The position numbers were made by a program, and so were the translations under genes. 64,000 nt of DNA from Oceanobacillus sp. CFH 90083 (GTDB lineage: Bacteria > Bacillota > Bacilli > Bacillales > Amphibacillaceae): the NCBI RefSeq assembly GCF_009389585.1, contig NZ_VIYG01000010.1, positions 62,001 through 126,000 of the forward strand. The letters run 5' to 3'. Positions 7,663 to 21,345 of this stretch are shown piece after piece; the stretch's first letter is position 1; every line of letters begins with the position of its first letter. Below the pieces are notes generated by a model. That model did no database searches and was not told the origin of the DNA. It saw only the letters and a list, made by a program, of their open reading frames with translations.

Positions 7663-7755
7663 TGGAGGAGGTAGAGGGATTCGAACCCCCGCGCGGTTTG
7701 ACCCGCCTGTCGGTTTTCAAGACCGATCCCTTCAGCCAGACTTGGGTATACCTCC
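7663..7755 (-). tRNA. tRNA-Ser (anticodon UGA)
   Basis: Minus strand, 93 nt, with the long variable arm of class II tRNA. Acceptor GGAGGTA pairs with TACCTCC, the anticodon loop CTTGAAA gives UGA (reads UCA), and the T-loop is GGTTCGAATCC. CCA is encoded at 7663-7665. The discriminator base appears to be U rather than the G usual for tRNA-Ser. It lies next to serS, as in B. subtilis. Confidence 0.95.
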
Positions 7756-7844
7756 ACAGATATAAATAAAGTTCACTGACTCGTTCCTTAGCGAACAAAA
7801 TATACTATATCATCCTTAAATCTTATTTGTCAACAATTTTCCTT

Positions 7845-7885
7845 AAAAAACAAGAAGCTCTCCCTCAACAGAAGAGCCCTTGTTT
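7845..7885 (-). terminator. Intrinsic terminator of serS
   Basis: Minus strand: AACAAGGGCTCT and AGAGCTTCTTGTT form an imperfect stem followed by a run of T, directly after the serS stop. Confidence 0.85.
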
Positions 7886-7890
7886 ATCTG

Positions 7891-9168
7891 TTACTTACCA
7901 ATAACCTCTACACCGCCCATGTAAGGACGCAATACTTCAGGCACAACCACACTTCCATCTTCCTGCTGATAATTTTCCAAAATAGCTGCTACGGTGCGTC
8001 CTAATGCAAGACCAGAACCATTTAAGGTATGAACAAATTCCGGTTTTCCATTTGCTTCCCGACGGAAACGGATTCCGGCACGGCGCGCTTGGAAATCTTC
8101 AAAGTTAGAGCAGGAGGAAATTTCACGATACGTATTCTGGCTGGGAATCCATACTTCAATATCGTATTTCTTCGCAGCTGTAAAGCCTAAATCACCTGTG
8201 CACATGGTCATTACACGATAAGGAAGCTCTAACAGCTGTAATACCTTTTCTGCTTCTCCAGTTAATTTTTCTAGTGTCTCATAAGAATCTTCCGGTTTCA
8301 CAAAATTCACAAGCTCTACTTTATTAAATTGATGCTGACGAATCAAGCCGCGTGTATCCCTTCCGGCAGAACCTGCTTCAGAACGGAAGCTGGCACTGAA
8401 TGCGACATATTTTTTAGGCAGGTCATCACCTGTTAAAATTTCTTCCCGATGATAATTGGTGACAGGAACCTCTGCAGTTGGCACCAGAAAATAATCCCAG
8501 TCCTCCAGCTTAAATGCATCCTCCTCAAATTTTGGAAGCTGTCCTGTCCCTGTCATGCTTGTGCGATTTACAATGTATGGAGGCAGCATTTCCTGATAGC
8601 CATGCTTATCCGCATGCAAATCCATCATAAAATTCAATAATGCACGTTCCAGTCTGGCTCCTAAGCCTTTATAGAAAACAAAACGGCTTCCTGTCACTTT
8701 TGCAGCACGTTCAAAGTCCAATATATCTAAATTTGTCGCAACATCCCAGTGCGGCTGCGCTTCAAATGAAAACTCCGGCACAGTACCCCAGCTGCGTGCT
8801 TCTAGGTTATCATCCTCACCTTCTCCCACTGGAACACTTTCATGTGGCAGATTAGGAATGGAGAGCATAATATGCTCTAACGTTTCTTCAATTTCTTTTA
8901 ATTCTTTATCAAGCTTAGCTATCTCATCTCCAACTTCACGCATGGAAGCAATAGCAGTTTCCGCATCTTTCTTCTCACGCTTTAAAACAGAAATCTCCTT
9001 AGACACTTCATTACGCTTTGCCTTTAACTGTTCTGTCTCCGCAATTAACTCCCGTCTTCTTACATCAAGCTCACCAAATCTGTCTAATTCGCCAAGATCC
9101 TCTCCCCGATGTGCAAGACGACTCTTGACCTCCTCAAAGTTATTTCGTACATACTTCATATCTAACAT
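7891..9168 (-). CDS. serS: Seryl-tRNA synthetase
   Basis: 425-residue class II aminoacyl-tRNA synthetase that charges tRNA-Ser. The N-terminal third is the long antiparallel coiled coil (about residues 25-105, rich in E and K) that grips the tRNA-Ser variable arm. Motif 2 is [20 protein letters not shown] and motif 3 is [18 protein letters not shown]. Three ATG codons stand in a row at 9166-9174; only the third is spaced 8 nt from AAGGAGG, so I start there. A serine-specific T-box precedes the gene and its cognate tRNA lies just downstream. Confidence 0.97.
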   Translation of the reverse strand: MLDMKYVRNNFEEVKSRLAHRGEDLGELDRFGELDVRRRELIAETEQLKAKRNEVSKEISVLKREKKDAETAIASMREVGDEIAKLDKELKEIEETLEHIMLSIPNLPHESVPVGEGEDDNLEARSWGTVPEFSFEAQPHWDVATNLDILDFERAAKVTGSRFVFYKGLGARLERALLNFMMDLHADKHGYQEMLPPYIVNRTSMTGTGQLPKFEEDAFKLEDWDYFLVPTAEVPVTNYHREEILTGDDLPKKYVAFSASFRSEAGSAGRDTRGLIRQHQFNKVELVNFVKPEDSYETLEKLTGEAEKVLQLLELPYRVMTMCTGDLGFTAAKKYDIEVWIPSQNTYREISSCSNFEDFQARRAGIRFRREANGKPEFVHTLNGSGLALGRTVAAILENYQQEDGSVVVPEVLRPYMGGVEVIGK

Positions 9169-9212
9169 CATCATTACCTCCTTGGAATTTTTGATTACAC
9201 TTTTAAACCATT

Positions 9213-9505
9213 AAAAAACTCCCGTCCCTTATATAGAAAGGGACGAGAGTATATTTCCCGCGTTGCCACCCTAATTAAAGAATCTGTGCAGATTCTTTCG
9301 GCTTTATATACGAATAACGTCGTATCTCCGTGCTTATTTCATGAGTCCCGCTCACTTCCATAAGCATGCTCCAGGATGGATTCACTGTCCTCTAACGCTA
9401 ATTTACACCGGCCATCAGCTCTCTTTAGATAGAGTCAAACAGTTACTAATTCCTATCAACACATAATTATTTCAAGAGGATGTTCCCTCTATTTCAATGA
9501 ATTAT
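9213..9505 (-). promoter_or_regulatory. T-box riboswitch of serS, serine specifier TCC
   Basis: On the minus strand the core AGGGTGGCAACGCGGG lies at about 9257-9272, followed by a terminator (CTCTCGTCCC/GGGACGGGAG then T6, 9215-9250). Stem I shows AGAGAGCTGATGG and GTGAATCCATCCTGGAG with TCC, a serine codon, in the specifier slot. Uncharged tRNA-Ser should favour read-through into serS. Confidence 0.93.
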
Positions 9506-9510
9506 TGTAT

Positions 9511-9539
9511 ATCATAAGCTATTTCTTATCAGGTTGCAA
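9511..9539 (-). promoter_or_regulatory. Sigma-A promoter of the serS T-box transcript
   Basis: TTGCAA and TATGAT with a 17-bp spacer on the minus strand, lying between the dacA stop and the T-box leader. Confidence 0.8.
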
Positions 9540-9554
9540 GACTTCTCATAAAAA

Positions 9555-10895
9555 TTAGCTAAAAAGTCCTTTTACCCAATTAAATGCACCTTGAAATATA
9601 TTAACAAAGAAATCACCAATAGATTGGAGAGTAAGCATAAACCAATTGGATTTTTCTACGGCATCCATTGCAACTAATTCATAGCTTTCCTGACTTGCTT
9701 CATCCGAAATATATCCAAAATCTTCTTCTTCCCCGTCATAGACAACAGTAACTGTTCCAATAACTTCATCTGCTGCTATCGGAGCTTCTAATTCTCCATT
9801 TTCATTCAGCCTGTCTTCATCAATAGAATACTCTAAATGGTATAATTCTTCCTCACCTGATTTGATGGGAACATGGATACCTTCATTGATACCAATATTA
9901 ACTTCTTTTTCTTTTCCTCTTGCTACAGGAGCAGTTTCGCTGCCTTCTTCTTGATATCCTGCCGGGAATAATTCTTGTGTCTCAAACTCATCAAAACCAT
10001 AATCAAACAGTCTTGCTGTCTGTTCAAATCGTGCATCTTCACTTTCTGTCTTCATGACAACAGTGATCAGACGTCGTCCATCACGTTCTGCTGTTCCTGT
10101 AAAAGCATAGCCGGCAACTGTAGTAAAGCCTGTTTTTAAACCATCGACACCTTCATAGTAATGCTGCTGTAAAAAATCGGCATCGTGCTCCAGCATATAA
10201 TTCCAGTTACGAATTTCCTGCTGATCAAATTCTGTACTTGGTATGCTGGAAATCTCTAACGCTTCCGGATAGTCATTAACCAATGCAGACCCTAAGATCG
10301 CTGCTGAACGGGCTGATAATAAGTTGGTATCATTAGGACTTGTTCCTTCTGGATAATTATCCCCCAAACTCTCATTATCTAATCCAGTCGAGTTTACAAA
10401 CTTGTATTCCGGCATACCCAGCTCTTCTGCTTTTGCATTCATCATTTCAACAAATTCGCTTTCTGATCCTGCAATTAATTCTGCCAGGGCAATTGTTGTT
10501 GCATTATCTGAATTAATCGCCATTGCTTCATATAGCTCTCGTACAGTATAGTCTTGTTGCTGTGTTAATCCAACACCTGAGAAATCATCATTACCAGATA
10601 TTTCATATGCATAATCGCTAATTTGCGTTGTTGTATCCCAAGAAATATCTCCATTTTCAACTGCTTCCCAAACGAGATATTCTGTCATTATTTTCGTCAT
10701 GCTAGCAGGAGGTAATGCCACATCCGGATCTTTCGCATATAAAATTTTACCCGTCTCCGCATCCACTAAAATAGCCGATTCCGCCTCTAAATCTAATCCA
10801 CTTGCATAAACAGATATAGATGGTGTAACAAAAGATGTTAAGACAAGCGCTGCCGCAACTACCAAAAGAAATAATTTATTCATAGACTTTCTCAC
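9555..10895 (-). CDS. dacA: D-alanyl-D-alanine carboxypeptidase (penicillin-binding protein 5 type)
   Basis: 446-residue exported enzyme that trims the terminal D-Ala from peptidoglycan stem peptides. It has an N-terminal signal peptide (about residues 8-32, ending near SVYASG), the active-site serine in ASMTKIM, the second motif SDN (INSDNATT) and KTG (GLKTGFTTVAGYAFTG). A beta-rich PBP5 C-terminal domain follows, and an amphipathic C-terminal helix (FVNIFQGAFNWVKGLFS) anchors it to the membrane. It starts at GTG (10893-10895), 9 nt after GGAGG. Confidence 0.96.
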   Translation of the reverse strand: MRKSMNKLFLLVVAAALVLTSFVTPSISVYASGLDLEAESAILVDAETGKILYAKDPDVALPPASMTKIMTEYLVWEAVENGDISWDTTTQISDYAYEISGNDDFSGVGLTQQQDYTVRELYEAMAINSDNATTIALAELIAGSESEFVEMMNAKAEELGMPEYKFVNSTGLDNESLGDNYPEGTSPNDTNLLSARSAAILGSALVNDYPEALEISSIPSTEFDQQEIRNWNYMLEHDADFLQQHYYEGVDGLKTGFTTVAGYAFTGTAERDGRRLITVVMKTESEDARFEQTARLFDYGFDEFETQELFPAGYQEEGSETAPVARGKEKEVNIGINEGIHVPIKSGEEELYHLEYSIDEDRLNENGELEAPIAADEVIGTVTVVYDGEEEDFGYISDEASQESYELVAMDAVEKSNWFMLTLQSIGDFFVNIFQGAFNWVKGLFS

Positions 10896-11354
10896 ATTTC
10901 CTTACCTCCGTTTAATAATATAGCTTGTTTACATAAAACGAAACTTTATTTTGTGGGCGCTTTTCCTCACAAAATATTAGTTGAGTCAATCAGGACATTA
11001 GCGGCCGTTTTCTCTCGCCTTCATTTATTCTTTACCCTTTTCTCGAGGGCGGGAGCATTTACGGACGGTTATCCGTGATAAAACGAAACTTTATTTTGCA
11101 GGTGCTCTTTCATCCCCACAAAACTTCATTCAGTGACATTTTTCGCTCTTTTTCTCACTGAATAGGGTCTGTCATTACCTATTCCACCTTAAAAGCGCAG
11201 CACTGTAAAAGTTCTATGTATTCTGCTAAGCACGCTTCACATTTTACCATAAAAATTCATAAAAAAATAGATAGAGCAACATCCTCTATCTATTTTTTTT
11301 AAGACGGTATGACACAAATTTGTCATCAAATACTATCTGTTATGTCTTCCTGCA
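10896..11354. other. Intergenic stretch with direct repeats between dacA and guaB
   Basis: The phrase ATAAAACGAAACTTTATTTTG occurs twice, at about 10933 and 11078, each followed by a similar GGG/AGG-GCT segment, and a relative (GTTTCACTTTATTTTGCAGG) is present at about 12863. No open frame is convincing. The guaB terminator lies at 11262-11300. The dacA promoter should be here but I cannot place it with confidence. Confidence 0.5.
11262..11300 (-). terminator. Intrinsic terminator of guaB
   Basis: AAATAGATAGAG and CTCTATCTATTT form a perfect 12-bp stem around CAACATC, with a run of T on either strand, so it may work in both directions. Confidence 0.85.
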
Positions 11355-12845
<1,491 letters not shown>

Positions 12846-13075
12846 TCATTGAATTCGCAACATCGTTTCACTTTATTTTGCAGGTATTATACAGTTTTCA
12901 AGGTATATCCTCATACGATATCGGAGAAACTGCTAAAATATACCAACCTTCTGAAATTAGTAGCAAATATCTATTTTTACTTACATTACTCTATCTTTTA
13001 CGCTTTTTCAAGCACTCAATATAGAAGAAAAAATAGAAGATAGATTCAAAATATTTCAATAGTTATGGAGCTGGA

Positions 13076-14032
13076 ATGAAAATGCATAATGAAGATATAT
13101 ATTCCTTTTTAACAGTGGAAGAAAATGCACAAAATTACTTGAGAGAAAAATATCACTTTCTTGATGATACTTCTACAAAAAGCTATCAAAACAGCTCTGC
13201 CTTTATACATTATCTCAGTAATGGAACCAGCTTTATGGAAGCCAGTCAGGGAAGCAATATTCTGGTTCAGCCGGTTCTGTCGTTTTATGGAATGATACAC
13301 CTTTTAAAAGGCTGGCTGCTGACGAAACGTCCAGATTATCCTGAAACAACAAGTGTACTCGCCCATGGTTTGACAGCCCGGAAAAGAAAACGAAAAGATT
13401 ATCGTTTCATCGAGGATGAGGTCAAAATTCAGCAGCAGGGGTTATTTCCATATGTCAGCCGCTATCTATTTTCTCTCCATCCTTTTCCGTTACATCGTGT
13501 TTCTATGCAGCTGCTGCTGCGTTCTATTCCGGAACTAAGCAGTATATGGAAGCTCTACCGGGAAGCCCCTATGGTAATTATCGGGGAACAAGGAAGCAAA
13601 GAGCTTCGTTTTCCAAACAGGATTTTTGATGGCTTTCATTTAAAAGAAGAGACATTTGTAGAGCGTATTCGTATGTTTTTGCCACCCATTGATCATATTC
13701 AGCAAAAAGAGGGAGAACTGCTGCTTTATCTGACAGAACCCGTCAAAGATTGGAACGGGCCATTCCGTTATCATCTGCATAACCAATGTATCTATTTTCC
13801 GGCAGATAGAGCGGACTACTTCCCTTATTCTGAAATTCTGGTCCATTATCTTCTGTTGTTTAATTTAAGCATGATTTGCCGATATGAAACCGAATGGTGG
13901 GGCGAGCTTATTCAATTAAAAGCAGATCGGGAGTATCCGCTTATTCAGCAATTTTTAAAAGTAACCCAGAAAAAAACACCGGCTCTTATCAGTCAGTGCT
14001 TATTGCAGCATTTTGAAATTAAGGACAAATAG
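13076..14032 (+). CDS. yaaC: YaaC family protein, function unknown
   Basis: 318-residue protein, probably cytoplasmic, with no membrane segment or signal peptide. It matches the position and orientation of B. subtilis yaaC (between gyrA and guaB, divergent from guaB), and the text has the expected YaaC features: an early FLTVEENAQNYLREKYH segment, and a basic patch (HGLTARKRKRKDYRF). No catalytic motif is recognisable. The ATG at 13076 follows GGAG by 5 nt. In B. subtilis an rRNA operon separates yaaC from gyrA; here only a shared terminator does. Confidence 0.85.
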   Translation: MKMHNEDIYSFLTVEENAQNYLREKYHFLDDTSTKSYQNSSAFIHYLSNGTSFMEASQGSNILVQPVLSFYGMIHLLKGWLLTKRPDYPETTSVLAHGLTARKRKRKDYRFIEDEVKIQQQGLFPYVSRYLFSLHPFPLHRVSMQLLLRSIPELSSIWKLYREAPMVIIGEQGSKELRFPNRIFDGFHLKEETFVERIRMFLPPIDHIQQKEGELLLYLTEPVKDWNGPFRYHLHNQCIYFPADRADYFPYSEILVHYLLLFNLSMICRYETEWWGELIQLKADREYPLIQQFLKVTQKKTPALISQCLLQHFEIKDK

Positions 14033-14040
14033 TTAATAAA

Positions 14041-14088
14041 AAATCAACCGACGAGCTATACTTTCATAGCCTGCCGGTTGATTTTTAT
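14041..14088. terminator. Bidirectional terminator between yaaC and gyrA
   Basis: AAATCAACCG and CGGTTGATTT form the base of a long hairpin between two convergent genes, with T tracts on both strands. Confidence 0.85.
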
Positions 14089-14127
14089 CGTCTGCTGAAG
14101 TAACGAAACTGTCTCAAAACGTGTGTA

Positions 14128-16638
14128 TTATTCGTCGTTATGATCGTTTGCTTCTTTATTTTCCTCTGAACCCTCTACTTGTTCTGATTGTTCCGTTTCT
14201 TCCTCTTCTTCCTTCTCAATCCGCGCGACAGTTGCAACCTCTTCATCGTCCTGCAGACGAATCAGGTGTACCCCTTTGGTATTTCTGCCTGTCTGCGAAA
14301 TATCGGATACTTGAATACGGATCAGCACACCTGCAATCGTGATAAGCATTAAATCTTCATCGCCATGGATAGCTTTCACATCAACAACATGTCCTGTTTT
14401 TTCATCCAGCTTACAAGTAAATACCCCTTTACCTCCACGGTTTATGCGGCGGTATTCATTTTCCGGTGTTTGTTTTCCAAACCCTTTACTGGTTACATGA
14501 AGAATTTTAGAGTCTTCTTCCAAAATTTCCATCGATACGACTTCATCGTCCTCCCGTAAAGAGATACCTTTTACGCCTGCTGCTGTTCTTCCCATTGGGC
14601 GCATCTGCTCTTCCTCAAAACGAATCAAATAACCGTTTTTGGTAGCAATCATAATTTCTTTTTCGCCATCGGTCATGCGGACAGAAATCAATTCATCCTC
14701 TTCCCGCAGATTTACGGCAATCAGTCCGCCTTTACGGATATTTTGGAATTTTTCAAGAGATGTACGCTTTGCTATCCCATGCTTCGTTGTGAAGAATAAG
14801 AAATGCTCCTCATCAAACTCGGATACAGAGATGACAGCATTTACCCATTCTCCTTTTTCTACCTGCAGCAGGTTGATAATTGGAATCCCTTTAGCAGTAC
14901 GACTAAACTCCGGAACCTCGTAGCCTTTTGTTTTATATACCTTCCCTTTGTTCGTAAAGAAAAGAACGGTATCATGAGTTGAGGTAGATACAAGATGCTC
15001 AACAAAGTCATCCTCATTGGTTCCCATCCCTTGAATTCCCCGGCCGCCGCGACGCTGTGTCCGGTACGTAGAAGCCGGCAATCGTTTAATGTAACCTTGA
15101 TGTGTCAGCGTGATAACAATATTTTCTTCTGGAATAAGGTCCTCGTCTTCAAAGAAACCAGCCCCGCCGGCAACAATTTCAGTGCGGCGTTCATCGCTAA
15201 ATTTCTCTTTAATTTCCGTAAGCTCTTCGCGAATTATTTCCAATACTTTTTCTTCATCCGCTAAAATGGCTTTTAATTCAGCAATTAACGCCTGGAGCTC
15301 TTTGTATTCTTCTTCAATCTTTTCACGTTCTAAACCTGTCAAACGCTGCAGACGCATATCAAGAATTGCCTGAGCCTGCTTCTCTGATAATTTGAAGCGC
15401 TCCATTAATCCTTCTCTGGCAATATCTGCTGTTTTCGAATTACGGATTAAGGAAATAACCTCATCCAGATGATCAAGCGCAATTCGCAATCCCTCTAAAA
15501 TATGGGCGCGTGCTTCTGCTTTATTCAATTCAAAAGCTGTACGGCGCTTAATAATTTCTTTTTGATGCTCTAAATAATATTCTAAGCACTGCTTAATGGT
15601 TAATACTTTGGGACGCCCGTCAACAAGGGCAAGCATATTGATCCCAAACGTTGTTTGCAGAGAGGTATGCTTGTATAAATTATTCAATACAACATTCGCA
15701 TTTGCATCTCTTCTAAGTTCAATGACAATCCGCATTCCATTACGGTCAGATTCATCACGAAGATCTGTAATGCCATCAACCTTTTTATCGCGGACCAGCT
15801 CAGCTATTTTTTCAATAAGCTTAGCTTTGTTCACTTGATAAGGAAGCTCTGTCACAATAATCGTTTCTTTATCATTTTTGCCTTGTTCAATATTGCTTTT
15901 TGCCCGGATTGTAATAGAGCCTTTGCCTGTTTCATAGGCTTTACGGATACCGCTTCTTCCCAGAATTTGTCCGGCAGTAGGGAAATCCGGACCCGGAAGA
16001 TAGCTTTCCATAATTTCATCTACTGTTAAATCAGGATTTTTACTCACTGCCAGTACAGCATCAATCGTTTCACCTAAATGATGCGGCGGAATATTTGTTG
16101 CCATTCCGACAGCAATCCCCGATGTTCCATTCACCAGCAGATTGGGAAATCGTGCCGGAAACACAATTGGTTCACGTTCTGCACCGTCATAGTTATCCTG
16201 ATAGTCTATCGTGTCTTTATTAATATCACGAAGAAGCTCCATGGAAATCTTTGACATACGCGCTTCGGTATAACGCATTGCCGCTGCAGAATCTCCATCA
16301 ACAGATCCAAAGTTCCCGTGTCCATCCACGAGCATATAGCGATAACTAAAATCCTGTGCCATTCTTACCATTGTTTCGTAAACAGCCGAGTCTCCATGTG
16401 GATGGTACTTACCAATAACCTCTCCAACGATACGTGCTGATTTTTTAAATGCTTTGTCAGAGTGCATCCCCAAATCATTCATTGCGTAAAGAATACGGCG
16501 GTGTACAGGTTTCATTCCATCCCGGACATCAGGTAATGCACGGGATACGATAACGCTCATTGCATAATCTAAGAAGGATGTACGCATCTCTTTACTAATA
16601 TTTATTTCCTGGACACTCGGACGTTTTTCCTCTGCCAT
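14128..16638 (-). CDS. gyrA: DNA gyrase subunit A
   Basis: 836-residue subunit that cuts and rejoins DNA in the gyrase A2B2 complex, which introduces negative supercoils. The N-terminal winged-helix/tower region has the catalytic tyrosine in [11 protein letters not shown], and the quinolone region [20 protein letters not shown] keeps the serine and glutamate found in susceptible Bacillus enzymes. The C-terminal beta-pinwheel carries the GyrA box [10 protein letters not shown] and repeated degenerate versions. The tail is acidic (about 30 residues rich in E). Ribosome binding site GGGAGG precedes the ATG. A terminator-like hairpin and a repeat copy lie between it and gyrB. Confidence 0.98.
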   Translation of the reverse strand: MAEEKRPSVQEINISKEMRTSFLDYAMSVIVSRALPDVRDGMKPVHRRILYAMNDLGMHSDKAFKKSARIVGEVIGKYHPHGDSAVYETMVRMAQDFSYRYMLVDGHGNFGSVDGDSAAAMRYTEARMSKISMELLRDINKDTIDYQDNYDGAEREPIVFPARFPNLLVNGTSGIAVGMATNIPPHHLGETIDAVLAVSKNPDLTVDEIMESYLPGPDFPTAGQILGRSGIRKAYETGKGSITIRAKSNIEQGKNDKETIIVTELPYQVNKAKLIEKIAELVRDKKVDGITDLRDESDRNGMRIVIELRRDANANVVLNNLYKHTSLQTTFGINMLALVDGRPKVLTIKQCLEYYLEHQKEIIKRRTAFELNKAEARAHILEGLRIALDHLDEVISLIRNSKTADIAREGLMERFKLSEKQAQAILDMRLQRLTGLEREKIEEEYKELQALIAELKAILADEEKVLEIIREELTEIKEKFSDERRTEIVAGGAGFFEDEDLIPEENIVITLTHQGYIKRLPASTYRTQRRGGRGIQGMGTNEDDFVEHLVSTSTHDTVLFFTNKGKVYKTKGYEVPEFSRTAKGIPIINLLQVEKGEWVNAVISVSEFDEEHFLFFTTKHGIAKRTSLEKFQNIRKGGLIAVNLREEDELISVRMTDGEKEIMIATKNGYLIRFEEEQMRPMGRTAAGVKGISLREDDEVVSMEILEEDSKILHVTSKGFGKQTPENEYRRINRGGKGVFTCKLDEKTGHVVDVKAIHGDEDLMLITIAGVLIRIQVSDISQTGRNTKGVHLIRLQDDEEVATVARIEKEEEEETEQSEQVEGSEENKEANDHNDE

Positions 16639-16740
16639 AGTTTAATAACCTCCCAATCACTATTATGTTAGTGATTTCCTTGAATCTTTCTGTTAAATTA
16701 AGTTGGATTACATTATTTGAGCTTTTTGAATATGTTTAGA

Positions 16741-16803
16741 ATGTTTAAGAAGCTTATATAGCGACCGCTCCAACGTTTTTTATGGGGGAGTAATCGCAAC
16801 CCC
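16741..16803 (+). repeat. Dispersed mosaic repeat, partial copy G (gyrB-gyrA gap)
   Basis: TTTAAGAAGC and ACGTTTTTTATGGGGGAGTA with ATCGCAACCCC match the inner part of the copy at 43961-44112 read on its minus strand. The terminal covarying hairpin is missing. Confidence 0.5.
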
Positions 16804-16917
16804 GGAAAAACACTAGGTGTAGGGAATACATATTCATCATTGTTGTAAGAAAGCAAACATTAAAGCATGTAATTTATCATCCAGCTTATACAGTTATTGT
16901 ATTTTCTAATATCTAAC

Positions 16918-16951
16918 AACAAAGCGATAGAAGTACTTCTATCTGCTTTGT
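16918..16951 (-). terminator. Hairpin after gyrB
   Basis: ACAAAGCgATAGAAG and CTTCTATctGCTTTGT form a long stem in the 338-bp gyrB-gyrA gap. The minus-strand tail TTGTTGTTAG is only partly T-rich, so some read-through into gyrA is likely. Confidence 0.55.
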
Positions 16952-16976
16952 CATTATTATTAAAAGGATGTTACTT

Positions 16977-18986
<2,010 letters not shown>

Positions 18987-19240
18987 TTATTTAGCGCGAG
19001 ATAACGGACGTACTTTCCTGTTTCACTTAAGCTGTAATTTAGTGGAGAAAAATGTTCCACTTTAATTACGTTTCGATTTATATTTAAAAGAGCATATTCT
19101 GCGTTATTTTAGAGCAGAAATCTCTTGATTTTGTTGTCTGTTTAAGAAGTTATAAAATTGTTTACTTGTGAATAACTATTTATAAAAACAGCCATGTCCA
19201 CCTCCAGGCGTCAAACTTTAGAGGGGTATACTTTAACCTG

Positions 19241-19510
19241 TTATTCATAATAATCTTCTAGATTACTGATCGTTGTTAAAATACCTGACCGCTTTCTTAA
19301 CGTAGCTACAGATAAGGAACTGAAAAAAATATGATTTTCTGTAATCATCATAGATTTGGCCTTTTTTTCGGGACCGGAAACTTTTTTTTGCTGCTTCCAT
19401 TCTTGTATCATCTGATACATTCCTGATGCATTTGTATATAAATCGTAATCAATGATCGCAATGACCTCCTGAGACCGGATAACGTTGTCATTGCCAATGT
19501 GAATGAACAC
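19241..19510 (-). CDS. remB: Extracellular matrix regulator RemB (YaaB, DUF370)
   Basis: 89-residue protein of the RemA/RemB family, DNA-binding regulators of biofilm matrix genes in B. subtilis. The N-terminus FIHIGNDNVIRSQEVIAIID and the C-terminal ITENHIFFSSLSVATLRKRS follow the family pattern. It sits between recF and gyrB, exactly as yaaB does in B. subtilis. I use the GTG at 19508-19510, 8 nt after GGGAG; an in-frame TTG two codons upstream is too close to that site. Confidence 0.88.
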   Translation of the reverse strand: MFIHIGNDNVIRSQEVIAIIDYDLYTNASGMYQMIQEWKQQKKVSGPEKKAKSMMITENHIFFSSLSVATLRKRSGILTTISNLEDYYE

Positions 19511-19611
19511 GATCAATCGCTCCCTTTCTTCGGCTGTCTATTTGGGGTGAAGGGGGTATTTCAAAAAAACATAAATTTGATTTTCGGATCCTTCGTTAAA
19601 ATAACAGCAGA

Positions 19612-20736
19612 TTACAACTCTTTTTCATTTGTGGCAAACCCTTGGTGGACATGAAACAACTCTGCATTTTTCAGCGTTTCATGATGAATACCATCGATAT
19701 TGGTCGTGGAAACAAATGTCTGTACCTTTCCCTGAATCGTATTTAGTAAGTGTGACTGACGATAATCATCGAGTTCACTTAATACATCATCCAGTAACAG
19801 AATCGGATATTCACCAACCTCTTGATAGATCAATTCGATTTCAGCCAGCTTAATCGACAATGCTGTTGTCCGCTGTTGTCCTTGTGAACCATACGTTTGT
19901 ACATCCTTGCCATTCACAAAAAAGATCAGATCATCCCGATGCGGTCCAATCAACGTTGTGCCGCGTTCAATTTCTTTTTTACGGGCATCCTTAAAGGAAT
20001 CGTGGTAGCTAGTAGTTATTTTCTCCTTATCCGCCTCTTCTGATACCTTTATTGTCGCATCATATTGAATTTCTAAGTTTTCTAGATTACGGCTGATGCC
20101 TTCATGAATCGGCCCGGCCCATTTTCTTAGCAACTCAAGGTAAACAAATCGCCTCTCCAACAAAAAAGAAGCATGCTCAACCAGCTGGTCTGTTAATACA
20201 TCCAACATAGTTTCATCAGCAGAGTTCCTGCGTTGCAGCTGCTTTAATAAATGGTTTCTTTGCTTCAGTATTTTTTGATATTGAGATAAATGGTAGATAT
20301 AAGTCGGCTGGATCTGACCTAACTCCATATCCATAAAACGACGGCGAATTTGCGGAGCTCCTTTAACGATGGTTAAATCCTCCGGCGCAAACATAACCAC
20401 ATTAACTGCACCTATATAATCACTTAACCGGTGCTGCTCCAAATGATTGATTTTTGCCCTTTTCCCTTTGGATGAAATGGAGATTTGCAAGGGGATAGAT
20501 TGCTTTCTTTTAGTAATCTTGCCCTCTATTGTAGCATAATCTGAGTCCCAGCGAATGAGCTCTTTTTCCCGCATTGTACGATGAGAACGGGTAAAAGAGA
20601 GCACATAAATAGCTTCCATCAGATTGGTTTTTCCTTGTGCATTCTCGCCAATAATGACATTTACCTTATCATCAAATGTAATATCCAATGCTTCATAATT
20701 GCGATAATTGGTTAATTTTAACTGTTCAATATGCAT
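19612..20736 (-). CDS. recF: DNA replication and repair protein RecF
   Basis: 374-residue SMC-like ATPase that loads RecA on gapped DNA with RecO and RecR. The Walker A motif is [19 protein letters not shown], the ABC-type signature region is [18 protein letters not shown] and Walker B is [15 protein letters not shown]. It starts 3 bp after the yaaA stop behind GAGGAA, so the two genes are translated together in the dnaA-dnaN-yaaA-recF-remB-gyrB order. Confidence 0.97.
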   Translation of the reverse strand: MHIEQLKLTNYRNYEALDITFDDKVNVIIGENAQGKTNLMEAIYVLSFTRSHRTMREKELIRWDSDYATIEGKITKRKQSIPLQISISSKGKRAKINHLEQHRLSDYIGAVNVVMFAPEDLTIVKGAPQIRRRFMDMELGQIQPTYIYHLSQYQKILKQRNHLLKQLQRRNSADETMLDVLTDQLVEHASFLLERRFVYLELLRKWAGPIHEGISRNLENLEIQYDATIKVSEEADKEKITTSYHDSFKDARKKEIERGTTLIGPHRDDLIFFVNGKDVQTYGSQGQQRTTALSIKLAEIELIYQEVGEYPILLLDDVLSELDDYRQSHLLNTIQGKVQTFVSTTNIDGIHHETLKNAELFHVHQGFATNEKEL

Positions 20737-20739
20737 GCT

Positions 20740-20961
20740 TTATTCCTCTTTAAGAATGATAAAGGACCCTATCTCATCTATTTCAAGGACATCTTCCGGA
20801 TATAATTTTCTCCCGCGGCGATGTTCACGTTCGCCATTGACCACAGCACCTATATCTTGAAGATATACTTTAACCATTCCACCAGAATCTAAAAAGTTAA
20901 TCAGCTTGATACATTGCCCAAGCGTTATATATTCCGTATCTATTTTTATCTGCTCATGCAT
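20740..20961 (-). CDS. yaaA: S4-domain RNA-binding protein YaaA
   Basis: 73-residue protein consisting of one S4 RNA-binding domain (ITLGQCIKLINFLDSGGMVK through VNGEREHRRGRKLYPEDVLEI). It sits between dnaN and recF as in B. subtilis, where it is linked to ribosome assembly. I choose the ATG at 20959-20961; a GTG four codons upstream is possible. Confidence 0.9.
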   Translation of the reverse strand: MHEQIKIDTEYITLGQCIKLINFLDSGGMVKVYLQDIGAVVNGEREHRRGRKLYPEDVLEIDEIGSFIILKEE

Positions 20962-21345
20962 AGATATCACCAAATGCTTTCTATTTATTTTATCTAAGTG
21001 TAACCGGCTGTATGTTTCACTTTATTTCCGCTATTATCTATTTTACTAAAGATTGATTAAAAAAGGAAGAATAGGCCTCAAATAATTGCAAAAAGATGCG
21101 TTATAGCGTTTTTAAGCTGTATTTAATGGGGGGAATTCTTATTTTTCCATTCTCTTCTTAGAGCGCGTTTTCTGTTGTTTTTTAGAGGGTGTATAAATGG
21201 ACTTCTGTTTTTCTTTTTAATTCCCAAAAAGAAAAAGCCTTTCCAAACAAAAAAGCTTTTTCTTATCAGGTATAACTTTTACTTATTGTCTTATCCAACG
21301 TTTTTTTTAACGCGAAATGCATAAAAACATATTGTCCAATGTGTC
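20962..21345. other. Intergenic stretch between dnaN and yaaA
   Basis: About 380 bases without a gene. It contains the dnaN terminator (21229-21264) and AT-rich sequence. No promoter can be assigned with confidence, although one for yaaA-recF is expected given the terminator. Confidence 0.5.
21229..21264 (-). terminator. Intrinsic terminator of dnaN
   Basis: AAGAAAAAGC and GCTTTTTCTT form a 10-bp stem; on the minus strand it runs into TTTTT. Confidence 0.7.

Noticed and set aside
12880-12960. A guaB promoter with TATAAT near 12886-12891
   Set aside because: The -10 is good but no acceptable -35 lies 16-18 bp upstream, so it was not listed.
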